64,000 nt of DNA from an uncultured Bacilli bacterium (GCA_934098665.1 CAKOOO010000002.1:1-64000); one strand, 5' to 3'; counted from the stretch's first letter, positions 52,804 through 62,935 are shown. Numbers and translations: made by a program. Notes: a model not told the origin generated them from the letters alone.

Positions 52804-53832
52804 CTACTTTTCTATTATAAATGCCTCGGGTAAACGCCAAGATGAATTTGAATAATAAAGGGTAACTGATGTCATTAAATATTTATCTTGATAATACATT
52901 GTTGAGGATGAGCCACCATCAAGGTTCGCAGCATTTACTGCCCCATATTTTTCCATAACCTCAATAAGATCTGATGCAGTTGCCCCTAAATGACCTGATG
53001 CTCCTCTTCCATCTGTTACAAGAAATAAAACTGTTCCATCGGCTTTTTGTCCTATTGCGGTTCTTGGATTTGCTCCACTTCCAAGACCATTACTCTCTCT
53101 TTTTTCACCATTTATAATAAGTTTTACAAAATGGTTATTTGCATCACTTGCTTCCTCTTGAAATGTTACGCCGTCTCTTAACCCTTCATCTTTAACAAGT
53201 TTTTCTACGCCTTCTTTATTAAGTCCTGAAAGAGATAAAATTTTTAAAATATTATTATTATCAAAACCAATTAAATAGTATCCCACTCCATTTGGACTAT
53301 TCCAAACAATTTCACCTTTAGAAACAACAACACCCATTGGATAACCACCTTTATTAAGAGTAGATACATATATACCCCCATTAACTCCACCAATAGCGCC
53401 ATTTTCTTTAACTATTTCATCAAGTGTTTTTCCATATTCAGAAAATGGATAAGTTGTTGCAACTTTTACTTTCGCAGGATTACTTATAATCATCATAGTT
53501 CCATGAAAATTACTTCCATTAACTTCTTCGATTTTAATATCATTTTCATCTTTACTTGCAATATCAATTAAATCACTATCTACATCTTTATTTAAATCTT
53601 TTAAAGAATTACTATTTACAATTTCATTAATTGTTTTACTAGGAAGTACTAAATGTACTACAAATTTAAAAGCACCAGTTTCCAAAAATGTTGTTGTAAA
53701 AATATTTCTCGCAGATTTACTTGGTCCATAACATATTAAAAGTAGGCTTGCATATAAAGTAAATAAAACCATCAAAATAAATACGCCAAGAAAAGATAAC
53801 GTTTTTAAAATAATCTTCATAATTTTTTTCAT
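52804..53832 (-). CDS. Phosphodiester glycosidase (NAGPA) family protein
   Basis: A 342-residue exported protein with an N-terminal hydrophobic segment (TLSFLGVFILMVLFTLYASL). The NAGPA domain has GAIGGVNGGIYVSTLNKGGY, GANPRTAIGQKADGTVLFLV, VTDGRGASGHLGATASDLIE and NAANLDGGSSSTMYYQD, all hallmark blocks. Family members release N-acetylglucosamine or act on exopolysaccharides. The ATG at 53830-53832 is preferred because AGGATGG lies nine bases before it. First gene of the run 53832-50001. Confidence 0.88.
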   Translation of the reverse strand: MKKIMKIILKTLSFLGVFILMVLFTLYASLLLICYGPSKSARNIFTTTFLETGAFKFVVHLVLPSKTINEIVNSNSLKDLNKDVDSDLIDIASKDENDIKIEEVNGSNFHGTMMIISNPAKVKVATTYPFSEYGKTLDEIVKENGAIGGVNGGIYVSTLNKGGYPMGVVVSKGEIVWNSPNGVGYYLIGFDNNNILKILSLSGLNKEGVEKLVKDEGLRDGVTFQEEASDANNHFVKLIINGEKRESNGLGSGANPRTAIGQKADGTVLFLVTDGRGASGHLGATASDLIEVMEKYGAVNAANLDGGSSSTMYYQDKYLMTSVTLYYSNSSWRLPEAFIIEK

Positions 53833-53888
53833 AACTACCATCCTAAACTCAATAATATCTTATCATACTTTTTAGGCAAAATAAATAG

Positions 53889-54167
53889 TTATTTTATAAA
53901 CATAAATTTTTTCTTTTCTACTTGATAAATTAGTCCAGAATATATTAGCACTTTTATAAGTTCATTACATCTACTCATGCTTAAATTAAGTATGCATATC
54001 ATATCCTCTAAAGTAAAGTTTTCATAAAATTTATAATATGAAAATAATAATTTAATATTTTCTTTTGTTACAGATTTTATTTTAGAGTTAATTTTTTTTA
54101 AAAGTAATAACTGAAAATAGTCTTCATCATTTACAATATTATAATCTTTTTCTATTTCACAAAACAT
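53889..54167 (-). CDS. Small helical protein, possible winged-helix regulator
   Basis: A 92-residue protein (MFCEIEKDYNIVNDEDYFQL…). LEDMICILNLSMSRCNELIK resembles a helix-turn-helix and GLIYQVEKKKFMFIK a wing. No recognised family. The ATG at 54165-54167 has GGGAGGTG seven bases upstream. It is divergent from the DUF4044-like small gene, so it may regulate it or itself. Confidence 0.45.
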   Translation of the reverse strand: MFCEIEKDYNIVNDEDYFQLLLLKKINSKIKSVTKENIKLLFSYYKFYENFTLEDMICILNLSMSRCNELIKVLIYSGLIYQVEKKKFMFIK

Positions 54168-54285
54168 TGTTACACCTCCCTGTAAATACAATATACAATA
54201 AAAAAATAAAAAAAATTGTCGAAAAAAGAAGTTGAAATAAAAAAAAATTTATGGTAAATTATCTATAGAAAAGGAAGATAATAAA

Positions 54286-54378
54286 ATGAAAAAAAAGACA
54301 AGAAAAAAAGTAGCATGGATACTTATAGTACTTATGCTTTTATCAGTAGTTGCAAGTATCATAGCATACTTTCTATAA
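54286..54378 (+). CDS. DUF4044-like small membrane protein
   Basis: MKKKTRKKVAWILIVLMLLS followed by VVASIIAYFL: basic N-terminus and a single hydrophobic helix, matching the short DUF4044 family of Firmicutes. AAGGAAG lies eight bases before the ATG, and a TTGAAA box with 17-base spacing lies upstream. Thirty residues; below usual gene-calling limits. Overlaps the stop of the convergent prepilin peptidase by six bases. Confidence 0.6.
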   Translation: MKKKTRKKVAWILIVLMLLSVVASIIAYFL

Positions 54379-55116
54379 TAAGTTTAATAAATTTAAGAAC
54401 TTATCTTGAAAAAGAAAAACAATAAATAATGAAGAAACCAAAAATGGGCCAAAAGCAACTTCATTATTTTTTTGTAGTTTTAAGGAAGCTACACTATATG
54501 GAAGTGCTAAAAAAGAAGCAAGAACAAGTGATATTAATGAAAGTTTAAAATTAAGTGCATAACCAATAACAAAAGAAAGTTTTATATCTCCCCCACCAAG
54601 GCTCTCTTTTTTAAAGGCAAAATCTCCGATTATTTTAATTAAATACATTATTAAAAATAATGCTACTCCACTTACTAAACTAATAAGTGCTTCTTTGTAA
54701 CCAAAATAAATAAATTTTAAGATAAAAAGTAATACACTACTTATTATAAGGGGGCTATCTAAAATAATATAGTAATAAAAATCAGTAATAAATATTAGTA
54801 TCATAAGACTTGCTAAAACTAAAAGTGCATAATGCATGTAACCAGTAAAAAAATGGTAGCAAAGTGCAAATAAAATGCCTGTACTAATTTCTATAATTAT
54901 ATTAACCATACTAATTTTCTTATGACAATATCTACATTTACCCTTTAAAAAAATGTATGAAAAAATAGGTATTAAATCATACCATGCTAAAATATGATTA
55001 CATTTATCACATTTACTACGAGAAAAAAAGGCATCTTCACCTTTAGGAAGTCTTTTACCTATAACAAGGTAAAAAGATCCTAAAACTGTGCCTATTATAA
55101 ACATAATTACTTCCAT
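54373..55116 (-). CDS. Prepilin leader peptidase (A24 family, PilD/ComC-type)
   Basis: A 247-residue inner-membrane aspartyl protease. The N-terminal domain has two CxxC pairs (RSKCDKCNHILAWYDLIPIF and KGKCRYCHK) as in the bifunctional peptidase/methylase, then catalytic Asp residues in FITDFYYYIILD and SLGGGDIKLSFVIG. It cleaves prepilins such as those at 26946-29246. It follows the PilC/GspF gene by eight bases. A GGGGGAG ribosome binding site precedes the ATG. Confidence 0.93.
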   Translation of the reverse strand: MEVIMFIIGTVLGSFYLVIGKRLPKGEDAFFSRSKCDKCNHILAWYDLIPIFSYIFLKGKCRYCHKKISMVNIIIEISTGILFALCYHFFTGYMHYALLVLASLMILIFITDFYYYIILDSPLIISSVLLFILKFIYFGYKEALISLVSGVALFLIMYLIKIIGDFAFKKESLGGGDIKLSFVIGYALNFKLSLISLVLASFLALPYSVASLKLQKNNEVAFGPFLVSSLFIVFLFQDKFLNLLNLL

Positions 55117-55124
55117 AACTCCCC

Positions 55125-56690
55125 CTATAAAATACTGTTGTAAACTTGGAACATTGGGATAATTACCGCAAGAAGTATACCACCAACAATTATAGCCAAG
55201 AATACAATCATAATTGGTTCTATTAAACTCTTTAATGAATTAATAATATTTTTATGCATAACTTGATAATAATCACTTACTTTTTGCATCATATCTGCAA
55301 GTTGCCCGGTTGATTCACCAGTTACTATCATATAATATGCAACATCTGGTACAGCCCAGTGATCTTTAAATGCATCTGATATTTTTTCACCTTTAACTAT
55401 ATTATCAATTGTTTTATACATTACTAATCTATATATTTCATTTTTAGTTATTTTACTTAAAATACCCATACTTTCAGTAATATAAACATTATTTCTTAAA
55501 AGTGAGGCAAATGTTTTTGCAAATATAGTAATTTCATTATATATAATAATATTTTTTATAACAGGAATTTTCATCGTAACTGTTTGAACAAAAATTCTAA
55601 ACATTTTAACCTTTTTATACATTACATAATTTGCAAATATTAATAAAGCAAAAACTAATATAACTGTTATAATATTATTTGTTAAAAAATTACTAAAATT
55701 AATAAGCCATTTTGTAAGTCCTGTTACCGCAACATCCATTTGGGCATAAATATCATTAAACTGTGGTACAACATATAAAACAATAAATGTTATTACCGCA
55801 ATAGAAAAAATCATTATAATAAGTGGATAAGTAAGAGCACTTTTCATTTCTTTTGTAGTATTATGAACTTCAGTATAATACTGGGCCATATCCTCAAGGG
55901 TCTCTTGAAGTGTTCCCGTAGCTTCAGCGGCTTTAATCATATTTATAAGAAGTGCTGGAAATAAAGTACCTTGTTTTGCAAGAGCATTTGAAAAAGTTTC
56001 TCCAAGAGCAAGTTCATAACATATTGCATCATAAACTCTTTGTCTTGTTTTATTTTTCATTTGTGATGTAAGTATTTTCATACCTTCATTTAAGGTAATA
56101 CCTGCTTTTAAATAAGTAGAAAGCTGAGTTAAAAAGAATATTAAATCTTTTTTAGACATTTCTCTTGAAAAAATAGAATTTTCATTATATAAAAAGTTAA
56201 TCATTTTTGAGGTTTTAATATCATATACTTCATAACCTTTATTAAGTAAAAATGCATTTATATCAAGTTTTGAAAGGCCAGATATAGTTCCTGAAAATAT
56301 TTGATTATCACCTTTTGCATTTCTAACTGTAAATCTATATACATTTGGAGTTTTACTTCGAGTTGCTCCACCCATTCTTAAATCATTTTCTAAAGCAATT
56401 TTCATTTTTTCATATTTTTTTAATGTTGCATTGCTATACTTATATACTTTTTGCCTTTTGATAGTTTTACCTTTAGTTTTTTCATAAAGGGCCTCTCTTT
56501 CATCTGCTGTTTCAATTTTTTCTTTTTTAGATCCTACCGCTTTTTCTAAATTCCATGCAAAAAAGTTAAATAAAATAACCCACATGTCCCAAAGTAAAAA
56601 CTTTATTCCCTTTAAGCTATAAAATGGAATGTAAATAAAACTTAATAAAAAGTCAACTAAAATATTACTCTTCTTTTTTTCTGTATCCAC
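55125..56690 (-). CDS. Type II secretion / type IV pilus platform protein (PilC/GspF)
   Basis: A 521-residue protein with two F domains: FFLTQLSTYLKAGITLNEGM and AKTFASLLRNNVYITESMGI, each followed by a helical repeat; MKSALTYPLIIMIFSIAVIT and SLIEPIMIVFLAIIVGGILL are membrane segments. The first about 130 residues are an extra N-terminal extension with a membrane-like segment (FLLWDMWVILFNFFAW), unusual for GspF. The assembly ATPase (PilB/GspE) was not found in the window. Co-transcribed with the prepilin peptidase. Confidence 0.92.
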   Translation of the reverse strand: MDTEKKKSNILVDFLLSFIYIPFYSLKGIKFLLWDMWVILFNFFAWNLEKAVGSKKEKIETADEREALYEKTKGKTIKRQKVYKYSNATLKKYEKMKIALENDLRMGGATRSKTPNVYRFTVRNAKGDNQIFSGTISGLSKLDINAFLLNKGYEVYDIKTSKMINFLYNENSIFSREMSKKDLIFFLTQLSTYLKAGITLNEGMKILTSQMKNKTRQRVYDAICYELALGETFSNALAKQGTLFPALLINMIKAAEATGTLQETLEDMAQYYTEVHNTTKEMKSALTYPLIIMIFSIAVITFIVLYVVPQFNDIYAQMDVAVTGLTKWLINFSNFLTNNIITVILVFALLIFANYVMYKKVKMFRIFVQTVTMKIPVIKNIIIYNEITIFAKTFASLLRNNVYITESMGILSKITKNEIYRLVMYKTIDNIVKGEKISDAFKDHWAVPDVAYYMIVTGESTGQLADMMQKVSDYYQVMHKNIINSLKSLIEPIMIVFLAIIVGGILLAVIIPMFQVYNSIL

Positions 56691-56789
56691 CTTTACACTC
56701 CTTACTATAAAAAAAGTATATCATAAAAAAGTGCTCAATTCTAGTATTCTTTTTATTTTTTTTACATATTTTATATTAGGTGAATGTAT

Positions 56790-57044
56790 ATGTTTCCAAA
56801 TGTAGTAACTTCGGCTTTATCGCTTACTAAAGTTTTATCAGGTCTTTCTAAAACTATAGGTATAGTTAAAGAGGCTATTCCTCTTTATGAAAGTGTTAAA
56901 CCAATATTTGGTAATTCAAAAAAGATAATGAATTTACTTAAAAAAAATAATGTATTAGATTTAAGAAAAAACGATTATAAAACATCAAAAAAAATGACTA
57001 CAGAAAGTAGCCAAATTATAAATAATCCTGTATTTTTTAAATAG
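56790..57044 (+). CDS. YqfQ/VrrA-like protein
   Basis: An 84-residue protein, MFPNVVTSALSLTKVLSGLS, with a helical segment (TIGIVKEAIPLYESVKPIFG) resembling the core of YqfQ (VLKVAQSATPMVQQYGPLVK type). In Bacillus subtilis yqfQ lies close to sigA-trmK, as here. The ATG at 56790 is used because AGGTG lies seven bases before it. It converges on trmK with an eight-base overlap. Function unknown. Confidence 0.5.
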   Translation: MFPNVVTSALSLTKVLSGLSKTIGIVKEAIPLYESVKPIFGNSKKIMNLLKKNNVLDLRKNDYKTSKKMTTESSQIINNPVFFK

Positions 57045-57645
57045 ATTTAAAATATAAATAAATCATATTTTTTAAAGTGGATAATTTTTTTGAATGAATA
57101 AATATATATTTTTCTTTTTTATATAAGTATTTAAAATAATTTTTATTATTACTTATTCCATACATAAGTTTATTATGTGATAGTTTTTCATAACCTTTTT
57201 CATAACTTATAATATCATAATATTTTTTATTTTCATAAACTACTATCTCATTAACTATTTTATATCTTAAATCATTCATATATTTTCGAAGCATATATAA
57301 ATCATTATTAGAGCTTATTATAATATTACTAGGTAACTTACCACTTTCAAGTATATGAATTATAGTACTTGTACCCATACCACATATTACTAAAGTATCA
57401 TATTTTTCTTTAATATCCTTTAGGCCATCACTTAAAACAAATTTTACACCTTTTATATTATGTTTTTTTAAATTTTCTTTGCCTGCATTTAAGGCATTAA
57501 TAGATATATCACTAGCAATAATACTCTTACATTTTTTTTGTTTTATAAGTAAAAATGGTAAATATGCATGGTCAGTTCCAACATCCAAAATACTTGAACC
57601 ATTTTTTACTAATTTACTTACTGCCTCAAGGCGCAAAGACTTCAC
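57037..57645 (-). CDS. trmK: tRNA (adenine(22)-N(1))-methyltransferase TrmK
   Basis: A 202-residue SAM-dependent methyltransferase that makes m1A22 in tRNA. ILDVGTDHAYLPFLLIKQ (motif I with the TDHAYLP specific to TrmK), ASDISINALNAGKENLKKHN, LSDGLKDI and VICGMGTSTIIHIL are diagnostic. GTG start at 57643-57645 sharing a base with the rpoD TAG. Position next to rpoD matches Bacillus. The protein is slightly short at the C-terminus (usual about 230). Confidence 0.93.
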   Translation of the reverse strand: MKSLRLEAVSKLVKNGSSILDVGTDHAYLPFLLIKQKKCKSIIASDISINALNAGKENLKKHNIKGVKFVLSDGLKDIKEKYDTLVICGMGTSTIIHILESGKLPSNIIISSNNDLYMLRKYMNDLRYKIVNEIVVYENKKYYDIISYEKGYEKLSHNKLMYGISNNKNYFKYLYKKEKYIFIHSKKLSTLKNMIYLYFKSI

Positions 57646-58757
57646 TATTCCTCCATAAAATCTTTTAGTTTTTTAGCTCTTGAAGGATGACGAAGTTTAC
57701 GTAGTGCTTTAGCTTCAATTTGACGTATTCTTTCTCTTGTAACATTAAACTTTTTACCTACTTCCTCTAAAGTATGGCAAGTTCCATCTTTAAGGCCAAA
57801 ACGTAAACGTAATACTTCTTGCTCTCTTGGTTGTAAACTTTGAAGCACTTCATCAATTTCCTCTTTCAATATTTCATTTTCGGTATATTCTTCAGGTGAA
57901 AGAGAACTTTCATCTTTTATAAAATCTCCTAAATGAGAATCATCTTCTTCACCAATAGGTGTTTCAAGAGAAACTGGATCTTGACTAATTTTAATTACTT
58001 CACGTACTTTATCAATACTTACATTCATTTTTTTAGCAATTTCTTCTTCGGAAGGTTCACGATTAAGTTCCAAAGTAAGTTGTCTTTGAACTCTTACCAT
58101 TTTATTAATAGTTTCAACCATGTGTACTGGAACACGTATTGTTCTTGCTTGGTCTGCTAAGGCTCTTGTAATTGCTTGTCTAATCCACCAAGTTGCATAC
58201 GTTGAAAATTTATATCCCCTATTAGAGTCAAATTTATCAACAGCTTTCATAAGACCGATATTACCCTCTTGAATAAGGTCAAGAAAAAGTAGTCCTCTTC
58301 CAACATATCTTTTAGCTATTGAAACAACTAAACGAAGGTTACTTTCCGCAAGAATTCTTTTTGCTTCTTCATCATCATTATTAATTCTATCAGAAAGAGC
58401 TAGTTCTTCAGCTGGAGTAAGTAGTGGTATTCTACCTATTTCTTTTAAATACATTCTAACTGGATCATTAATATTTACATCTTTAGTTATTTCTTCATCA
58501 TCAAGTATTAAGTTTTCTTCATCATTTGCTTCTTCTAGTGTTTTAGCAACATTTCCTCCATTTGAGGCAACATCATCACCAGAAATAACAGTTATATTAT
58601 GTTCAAGTAATTTATTATATAGTTCATCAAGTAAATCATTATCAATATCAAGACCTTTTAATTTATCAGCAAGCATTTCATAAGTAATATAACCTTTTCC
58701 TTTTCCTTCTTTAATTAACTCTTCTTCTCTTTCTTTAAATGTTTTAATCTCTTTCAT
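57645..58757 (-). CDS. rpoD: RNA polymerase housekeeping sigma factor RpoD (SigA)
   Basis: A 370-residue primary sigma factor with regions 1.1 to 4.2: [20 protein letters not shown] (1.2), [22 protein letters not shown] [57 protein letters not shown] (2.3-2.4), [16 protein letters not shown] (3.0), [20 protein letters not shown] and [10 protein letters not shown] (4.2). It recognises the TTGACA/TATAAT promoters seen in the window. Its start overlaps the dnaG stop by 14 bases. Confidence 0.98.
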   Translation of the reverse strand: MKEIKTFKEREEELIKEGKGKGYITYEMLADKLKGLDIDNDLLDELYNKLLEHNITVISGDDVASNGGNVAKTLEEANDEENLILDDEEITKDVNINDPVRMYLKEIGRIPLLTPAEELALSDRINNDDEEAKRILAESNLRLVVSIAKRYVGRGLLFLDLIQEGNIGLMKAVDKFDSNRGYKFSTYATWWIRQAITRALADQARTIRVPVHMVETINKMVRVQRQLTLELNREPSEEEIAKKMNVSIDKVREVIKISQDPVSLETPIGEEDDSHLGDFIKDESSLSPEEYTENEILKEEIDEVLQSLQPREQEVLRLRFGLKDGTCHTLEEVGKKFNVTRERIRQIEAKALRKLRHPSRAKKLKDFMEE

Positions 58758-60492
58758 TTTTATCCACTTCCTTTTTTAATTTTGTTAATCTTTCTATTAA
58801 TTTTACTTTTGCATTTATATCTTGTTCATTTTTAATTTTTTCCTTTAGATTTTTAATATCATCAAGGTCAATTTCTTTACTAACTGCTTTAATCAATTTT
58901 TCATATTCATTTTCACTAATATCTTCTTCATAGTTTTCCCCAATAATTTTATTTACAAAATCAGAAACTTCTTCATATTTTAACACATAATCTATAAAAT
59001 CTGCAATATCTATTTTATTATATTTATCTATATATTCTGCAATTAATCCTACAGTCATACGTTCTTTTTTTTCTTTTAAATAACCAAGGTTATTCATATA
59101 CATCCTATAATACTCTTTATGAAGTAACATTGCATAAATTAATTTTGAGGATAAAACTTCATATTTGCTTTTTTTTATTTTAATAGGCTTTTCTTCTTTT
59201 TTAGGTATTTTACTCTTAATACTATCCCTTAATAAAGAGGCATCTATATTATACTCATTTGCAAGCCGGTTTATAATAAGTTCACGTTCAATACCTTCAG
59301 TAAATTTTAAAGATGATAACGCATTTTTTAAATACGCTGTAACATCCTCAATAGACGTTAAATCTATTCCTGTTTTTAGGGCATCAAGTTTAAAATCAAT
59401 AAATTTACGAGCATTTGTAATGTTATCTTTTAGAGCATCAACTCCATTTTTACGAACATATTCATCAGGGTCTTTACAACCAGAAAGTCTTACTACTCTT
59501 ACATCAATACCTTTTTCTAAAAGGGCATCACCAACTTTTAAAGTAGCACTGCTACCAGCATTATCACTATCTAGCATTAAAATTACTTTTAATCTTTGCT
59601 TTTTTATAAAATCAATTTGATAGCCCGATAAGTTAACGCCCATTAGAGCACATACATTTTTTATGCCATAAGTACAAAGCATTATTGCATCCATATTTCC
59701 TTCGACAATAACAAGCTCCCTTAATTTATTTATTTCATTTTTAGCATTATAGTAATTAAATAGTATTTCACTTTTTTTATAAATAACAGTTTCTTTGGAG
59801 TTAACATATTTATTTTCTTCATCTTTAAGATAGCATCTTCCAGTATAACCACAAAGTTTTCCATTTTGATTAAATATAGGAATCATAATTCTATCATTAA
59901 ATACATCAAAATACTCTATACCATTTTTATTAACAAGTCCTATATTATACGCAAGTTCTAAATCTATATTTTTACTTTCTAAAAACTTTTTTAAACTATT
60001 TTGACTAAAAGAAAGACCAATTTTAAAATTATTAATTATATTTTCATTTATTTTTCTTTTTTCTAAATATTCTTTTGCTTTTTTGCCATCATTACTAGCA
60101 ATATTATTTTGAAAAAATTTTAAAGATAAATCCATTATTTCATATTCTTTAGTATATTTTTCACTATCATTATATTTATTTTTTATTTGAAAGTTAAAGT
60201 CTTGATGAGATTTTTGAGCCACTATTTTAACACTTTCAATAAAGGATACATTTTCATAGTCTTCGACAAACTTAAAAACATTACCACCTGCTGAACACCC
60301 ACCAAAACATTTATATATTTGTTTTTTTTCAGATACTATCATATTTGGATTATGATCATCATGAAAAGGACACAAACATAGATAATTATCCTTACCTTTT
60401 TTTTCTAGTTTTATGCCATAACTTTCTATAATATCTACAATATTTGCGTTTTCTCTAATTTTACTAATTTCTTCTTCTGTTAAATACTTCAT
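58744..60492 (-). CDS. dnaG: DNA primase
   Basis: A 582-residue primase that makes RNA primers at the fork. Zinc-binding CHC2 domain ([19 protein letters not shown] then [14 protein letters not shown]), TOPRIM core ([13 protein letters not shown] and [16 protein letters not shown], with the catalytic Glu and the Asp-x-Asp), and a C-terminal helicase-binding region. CGG is used as Arg in INRLANEY, supporting the standard meaning of that codon. First gene of the dnaG-rpoD-trmK operon. Confidence 0.97.
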   Translation of the reverse strand: MKYLTEEEISKIRENANIVDIIESYGIKLEKKGKDNYLCLCPFHDDHNPNMIVSEKKQIYKCFGGCSAGGNVFKFVEDYENVSFIESVKIVAQKSHQDFNFQIKNKYNDSEKYTKEYEIMDLSLKFFQNNIASNDGKKAKEYLEKRKINENIINNFKIGLSFSQNSLKKFLESKNIDLELAYNIGLVNKNGIEYFDVFNDRIMIPIFNQNGKLCGYTGRCYLKDEENKYVNSKETVIYKKSEILFNYYNAKNEINKLRELVIVEGNMDAIMLCTYGIKNVCALMGVNLSGYQIDFIKKQRLKVILMLDSDNAGSSATLKVGDALLEKGIDVRVVRLSGCKDPDEYVRKNGVDALKDNITNARKFIDFKLDALKTGIDLTSIEDVTAYLKNALSSLKFTEGIERELIINRLANEYNIDASLLRDSIKSKIPKKEEKPIKIKKSKYEVLSSKLIYAMLLHKEYYRMYMNNLGYLKEKKERMTVGLIAEYIDKYNKIDIADFIDYVLKYEEVSDFVNKIIGENYEEDISENEYEKLIKAVSKEIDLDDIKNLKEKIKNEQDINAKVKLIERLTKLKKEVDKNERD

Positions 60493-60559
60493 ATTTTTTC
60501 CCCTACACTTATAATTATTACCGGTAAGGTGCCAATTTCCTTTTTTTTTTGCAAAAAAA

Positions 60560-60598
60560 TTAAAAAAAACTCAAAAAAACTATAATTTTCTTGAGTTT
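60560..60598 (-). terminator. Rho-independent terminator after the sortase
   Basis: Minus-strand stem AAACTCAA / TTGAGTTT (60591-60598 with 60567-60574) and T8 tail, covering the end of the sortase gene. Confidence 0.78.
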
Positions 60599-60960
60599 AC
60601 GACATATTGTTTACGTAAATTAAACTTATCACATGTTATTAAATACAAATTATTTTCATCAAAATTAAAACTATATTTTTTACCTTTTTCTATATATTCA
60701 AAACTTACTATTTCATATTTATAAATTTTTCCATAGTACTTTAAATAGATAATATCATTTATATTTAAATCAAATAAATCATTAAAATATGCATTATCAC
60801 CATAACCGGAATGTCCTAAAATAAATAATACACTTTTTTCATTATTTGGCATAATGCTTTTTTCATGAAGTTTTATATTATCACAAAGCGTTGAAGTGCT
60901 AGAAAAAGACTTTTTAAAATTAATTTTAGGGATTATTAAAGTAAGTTTATTATAATTCAT
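60580..60960 (-). CDS. Sortase-family transpeptidase
   Basis: A 126-residue sortase domain with the His-Cys-Arg triad: FILGHSGYGDN (His50), LYLITCDKF (Cys110) and RKQYVV (Arg116). This order and spacing fit class B/D-like sortases. The frame remains open upstream to 61059 and encodes a membrane anchor (KIIILILVIITVFSSQ), but has no usual start there: the only in-frame way to reach an ATG (61065-61067) needs one extra A in an A9 run. The ATG at 60960 lacks a ribosome binding site and would give an anchorless enzyme. So the true protein may start at the ATG at 61067 by slippage. It follows a wall-anchored protein gene. Confidence 0.75.
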   Translation of the reverse strand: MNYNKLTLIIPKINFKKSFSSTSTLCDNIKLHEKSIMPNNEKSVLFILGHSGYGDNAYFNDLFDLNINDIIYLKYYGKIYKYEIVSFEYIEKGKKYSFNFDENNLYLITCDKFNLRKQYVVNSRKL

Positions 60961-61048
60961 TTTATCAAAAAGAGTATTTTCATAATATATTTCTTTTTTT
61001 ATTTGGGAAGAAAAAACTGTTATTATTACTAAAATTAGAATTATAATT

Positions 61049-62326
61049 TTACTTTTTTTTTACACATATTTTTATTCCCACAAAAAGCAAAAGAGTTACA
61101 AGTATTATTAAATATTTATAAGGAAATGAAAATGTATTTTCAAATGTAATATCCTTTATATTATTTTCACTATCTATATCATCATTATTAAAAATATCAT
61201 TACTAATAAGTTCATTATTAATATTTTTTAAATTACCATTTTCTTCATTATTATCATTATCAATATTTTCATTATTATCATTTTCTAAATTACCATTTTC
61301 ATCATTATTAATATTTTCATTATTTTCTTCATTTTGAATAACCTTTTTATTTAACTTTAATTTAATTAAAGAGTCATTTATATTAACATTTTCATTAAAG
61401 TCTTCATAAATATCATCACCCTTTATAAAGATATTATAAGTTCCTTCAAATAATTTAAGATTTATCATCCCATTTTCATTAGAGCAATATTTTTCATCAT
61501 TAATATTTATACATTTATTTACAAGCTTATCTTCATCATAAACTAAAATACTTGTGCTTGTTTTATCACCATTTATTTCCATTACATACTTTTTATCGTT
61601 AAAATTAGTAGTTGAAAAAAGTGTATTACTACCATTTGTAACTAAAAATTCAAAAAGTGGTTCTGCTATAGGAAGTACTTTTTTTCGAAAAACAAGTTTA
61701 TGCTTACCCTCTTTTCCTTTAACAGTTAATTTATCATTTATAATATTTACTTCAAGGTTATCTTCATTATCATATAAATAAAAATTATCTAAATAATCAA
61801 ACTGAAATTCTTTTATTTCACCTGGCTCTATATTAACTGTGTTATTCCAAAATGAAGGACCTTTTATAACTGAAAAATATTTATCTTTTATTTTCTGATA
61901 AAAATCTTCGTAAATTTCATATTTTTCTTTAGTATTTGGATAGCAAAAATAAAACTCTTTTTCTGGATATAAATATTCCCATATAAGTCTTTGAGTTAAA
62001 GAGTGATATACTCTTTCATCAACGTTTAATTTATCCCTTATTTCCATAAAGGCAAAATATAAATCTTTTATATCTTTGGAATAATTACTTTTTTCATAAG
62101 TAATTTTTTTATAATTTTCTACATTTGTATCAAGCATATCTCTTGTTTGGGGTACTAAAAAAAATGTTTCTCTATGTTCAAGCCAAACATAAGTAAGTTC
62201 ATACATATTTCCATCACTTGAACATAAATTTTGATGAGTTGTATTTATTAAACTTGACACACTTATAGCGTGCACATTTTTAGATAAAGTAAACAATATA
62301 GCCAAAAATATTAAATATTTTTTCAC
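61049..62326 (-). CDS. Cell-surface protein with thioester-domain-like region, probable sortase substrate
   Basis: A 425-residue exported protein. N-terminal signal peptide KKYLIFLAILFTLSKNVHA. SLTQRLIWEY matches the TQxxIW motif of thioester-forming adhesins, with NLCSSDGNMYEL supplying a candidate Cys. Then beta-strands, an Asn/Asp/Glu-rich linker (residues about 340-390) and a C-terminal wall-sorting region: FENTFSFPYKY, hydrophobic helix, CVKKK. There is no LPXTG; ENTF/FSFPY is the likely altered sorting signal. GTG start at 62324-62326 with GAAAGG upstream. It is directly upstream of a sortase gene. Confidence 0.65.
   Translation of the reverse strand: MKKYLIFLAILFTLSKNVHAISVSSLINTTHQNLCSSDGNMYELTYVWLEHRETFFLVPQTRDMLDTNVENYKKITYEKSNYSKDIKDLYFAFMEIRDKLNVDERVYHSLTQRLIWEYLYPEKEFYFCYPNTKEKYEIYEDFYQKIKDKYFSVIKGPSFWNNTVNIEPGEIKEFQFDYLDNFYLYDNEDNLEVNIINDKLTVKGKEGKHKLVFRKKVLPIAEPLFEFLVTNGSNTLFSTTNFNDKKYVMEINGDKTSTSILVYDEDKLVNKCININDEKYCSNENGMINLKLFEGTYNIFIKGDDIYEDFNENVNINDSLIKLKLNKKVIQNEENNENINNDENGNLENDNNENIDNDNNEENGNLKNINNELISNDIFNNDDIDSENNIKDITFENTFSFPYKYLIILVTLLLFVGIKICVKKK
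61053..61061 (-). promoter_or_regulatory. A9 tract joining wall protein and sortase frames
   Basis: The run encodes the C-terminal Lys residues of the surface protein and precedes the open frame of the sortase by one base out of phase. One added A would create MCKKKSKIIILILV as sortase start. Confidence 0.5.
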
Positions 62327-62404
62327 TATTATTTTCCTTTCTATATTTCCTATCACCAAATATAAAAAGTTTTTACGAGCAATTTAAATATAACAAAATA
62401 TTTT

Positions 62405-62935
62405 TTATTTGTCTATAATAAATTTAAATAATTTTAAAGCAAAAAAATATTTTAGTATTAAACATATTATATTATTTATAAAATATACACTAGACATTAC
62501 AATTATTTTTTTCATATATAAAAATAAATTATTAATATTTCTTTTGTACTTATTAAATATATTTAAATAAATGTGTTTAATAAATTTATATGAATAAAAT
62601 GAATTTAAATATAGAAAAAATATATTTAATAATTTAAAAAATATAAAATAAACTATTATAAAAAGTAGTCCCTTTAGTTTGTATGATATTATAAATAAAG
62701 ATATCATATATCCAAAAGAAAAACCTTCGAAAAATAAAAGTGTTTGACTTAAATTTAAACTTATAAGTGGAAGTACAATGCATAGTAAGCTAATTAGTAA
62801 TAATATAAGTATTATTTTAAAAGAAATAATATTTATGAAAACGACATATTCACTTAAATTTACTGGATATAATAAACCAAAAAGTATTCCTACAATTAAA
62901 GCTATAATAATGCTATAATTAATTAATTTTTTCAT
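62405..62935 (-). CDS. Membrane protein, possibly SpoIIM-like
   Basis: A 176-residue protein with five membrane helices. LLFFEGFSFGYMISLFIISY has the shape of the conserved SpoIIM block (NGFxxG with Gly-rich helix), but the match is partial. Lys-rich loops and low complexity limit recognition. It lies between two surface-protein genes and could be an export accessory. Confidence 0.4.
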   Translation of the reverse strand: MKKLINYSIIIALIVGILFGLLYPVNLSEYVVFINIISFKIILILLLISLLCIVLPLISLNLSQTLLFFEGFSFGYMISLFIISYKLKGLLFIIVYFIFFKLLNIFFLYLNSFYSYKFIKHIYLNIFNKYKRNINNLFLYMKKIIVMSSVYFINNIICLILKYFFALKLFKFIIDK

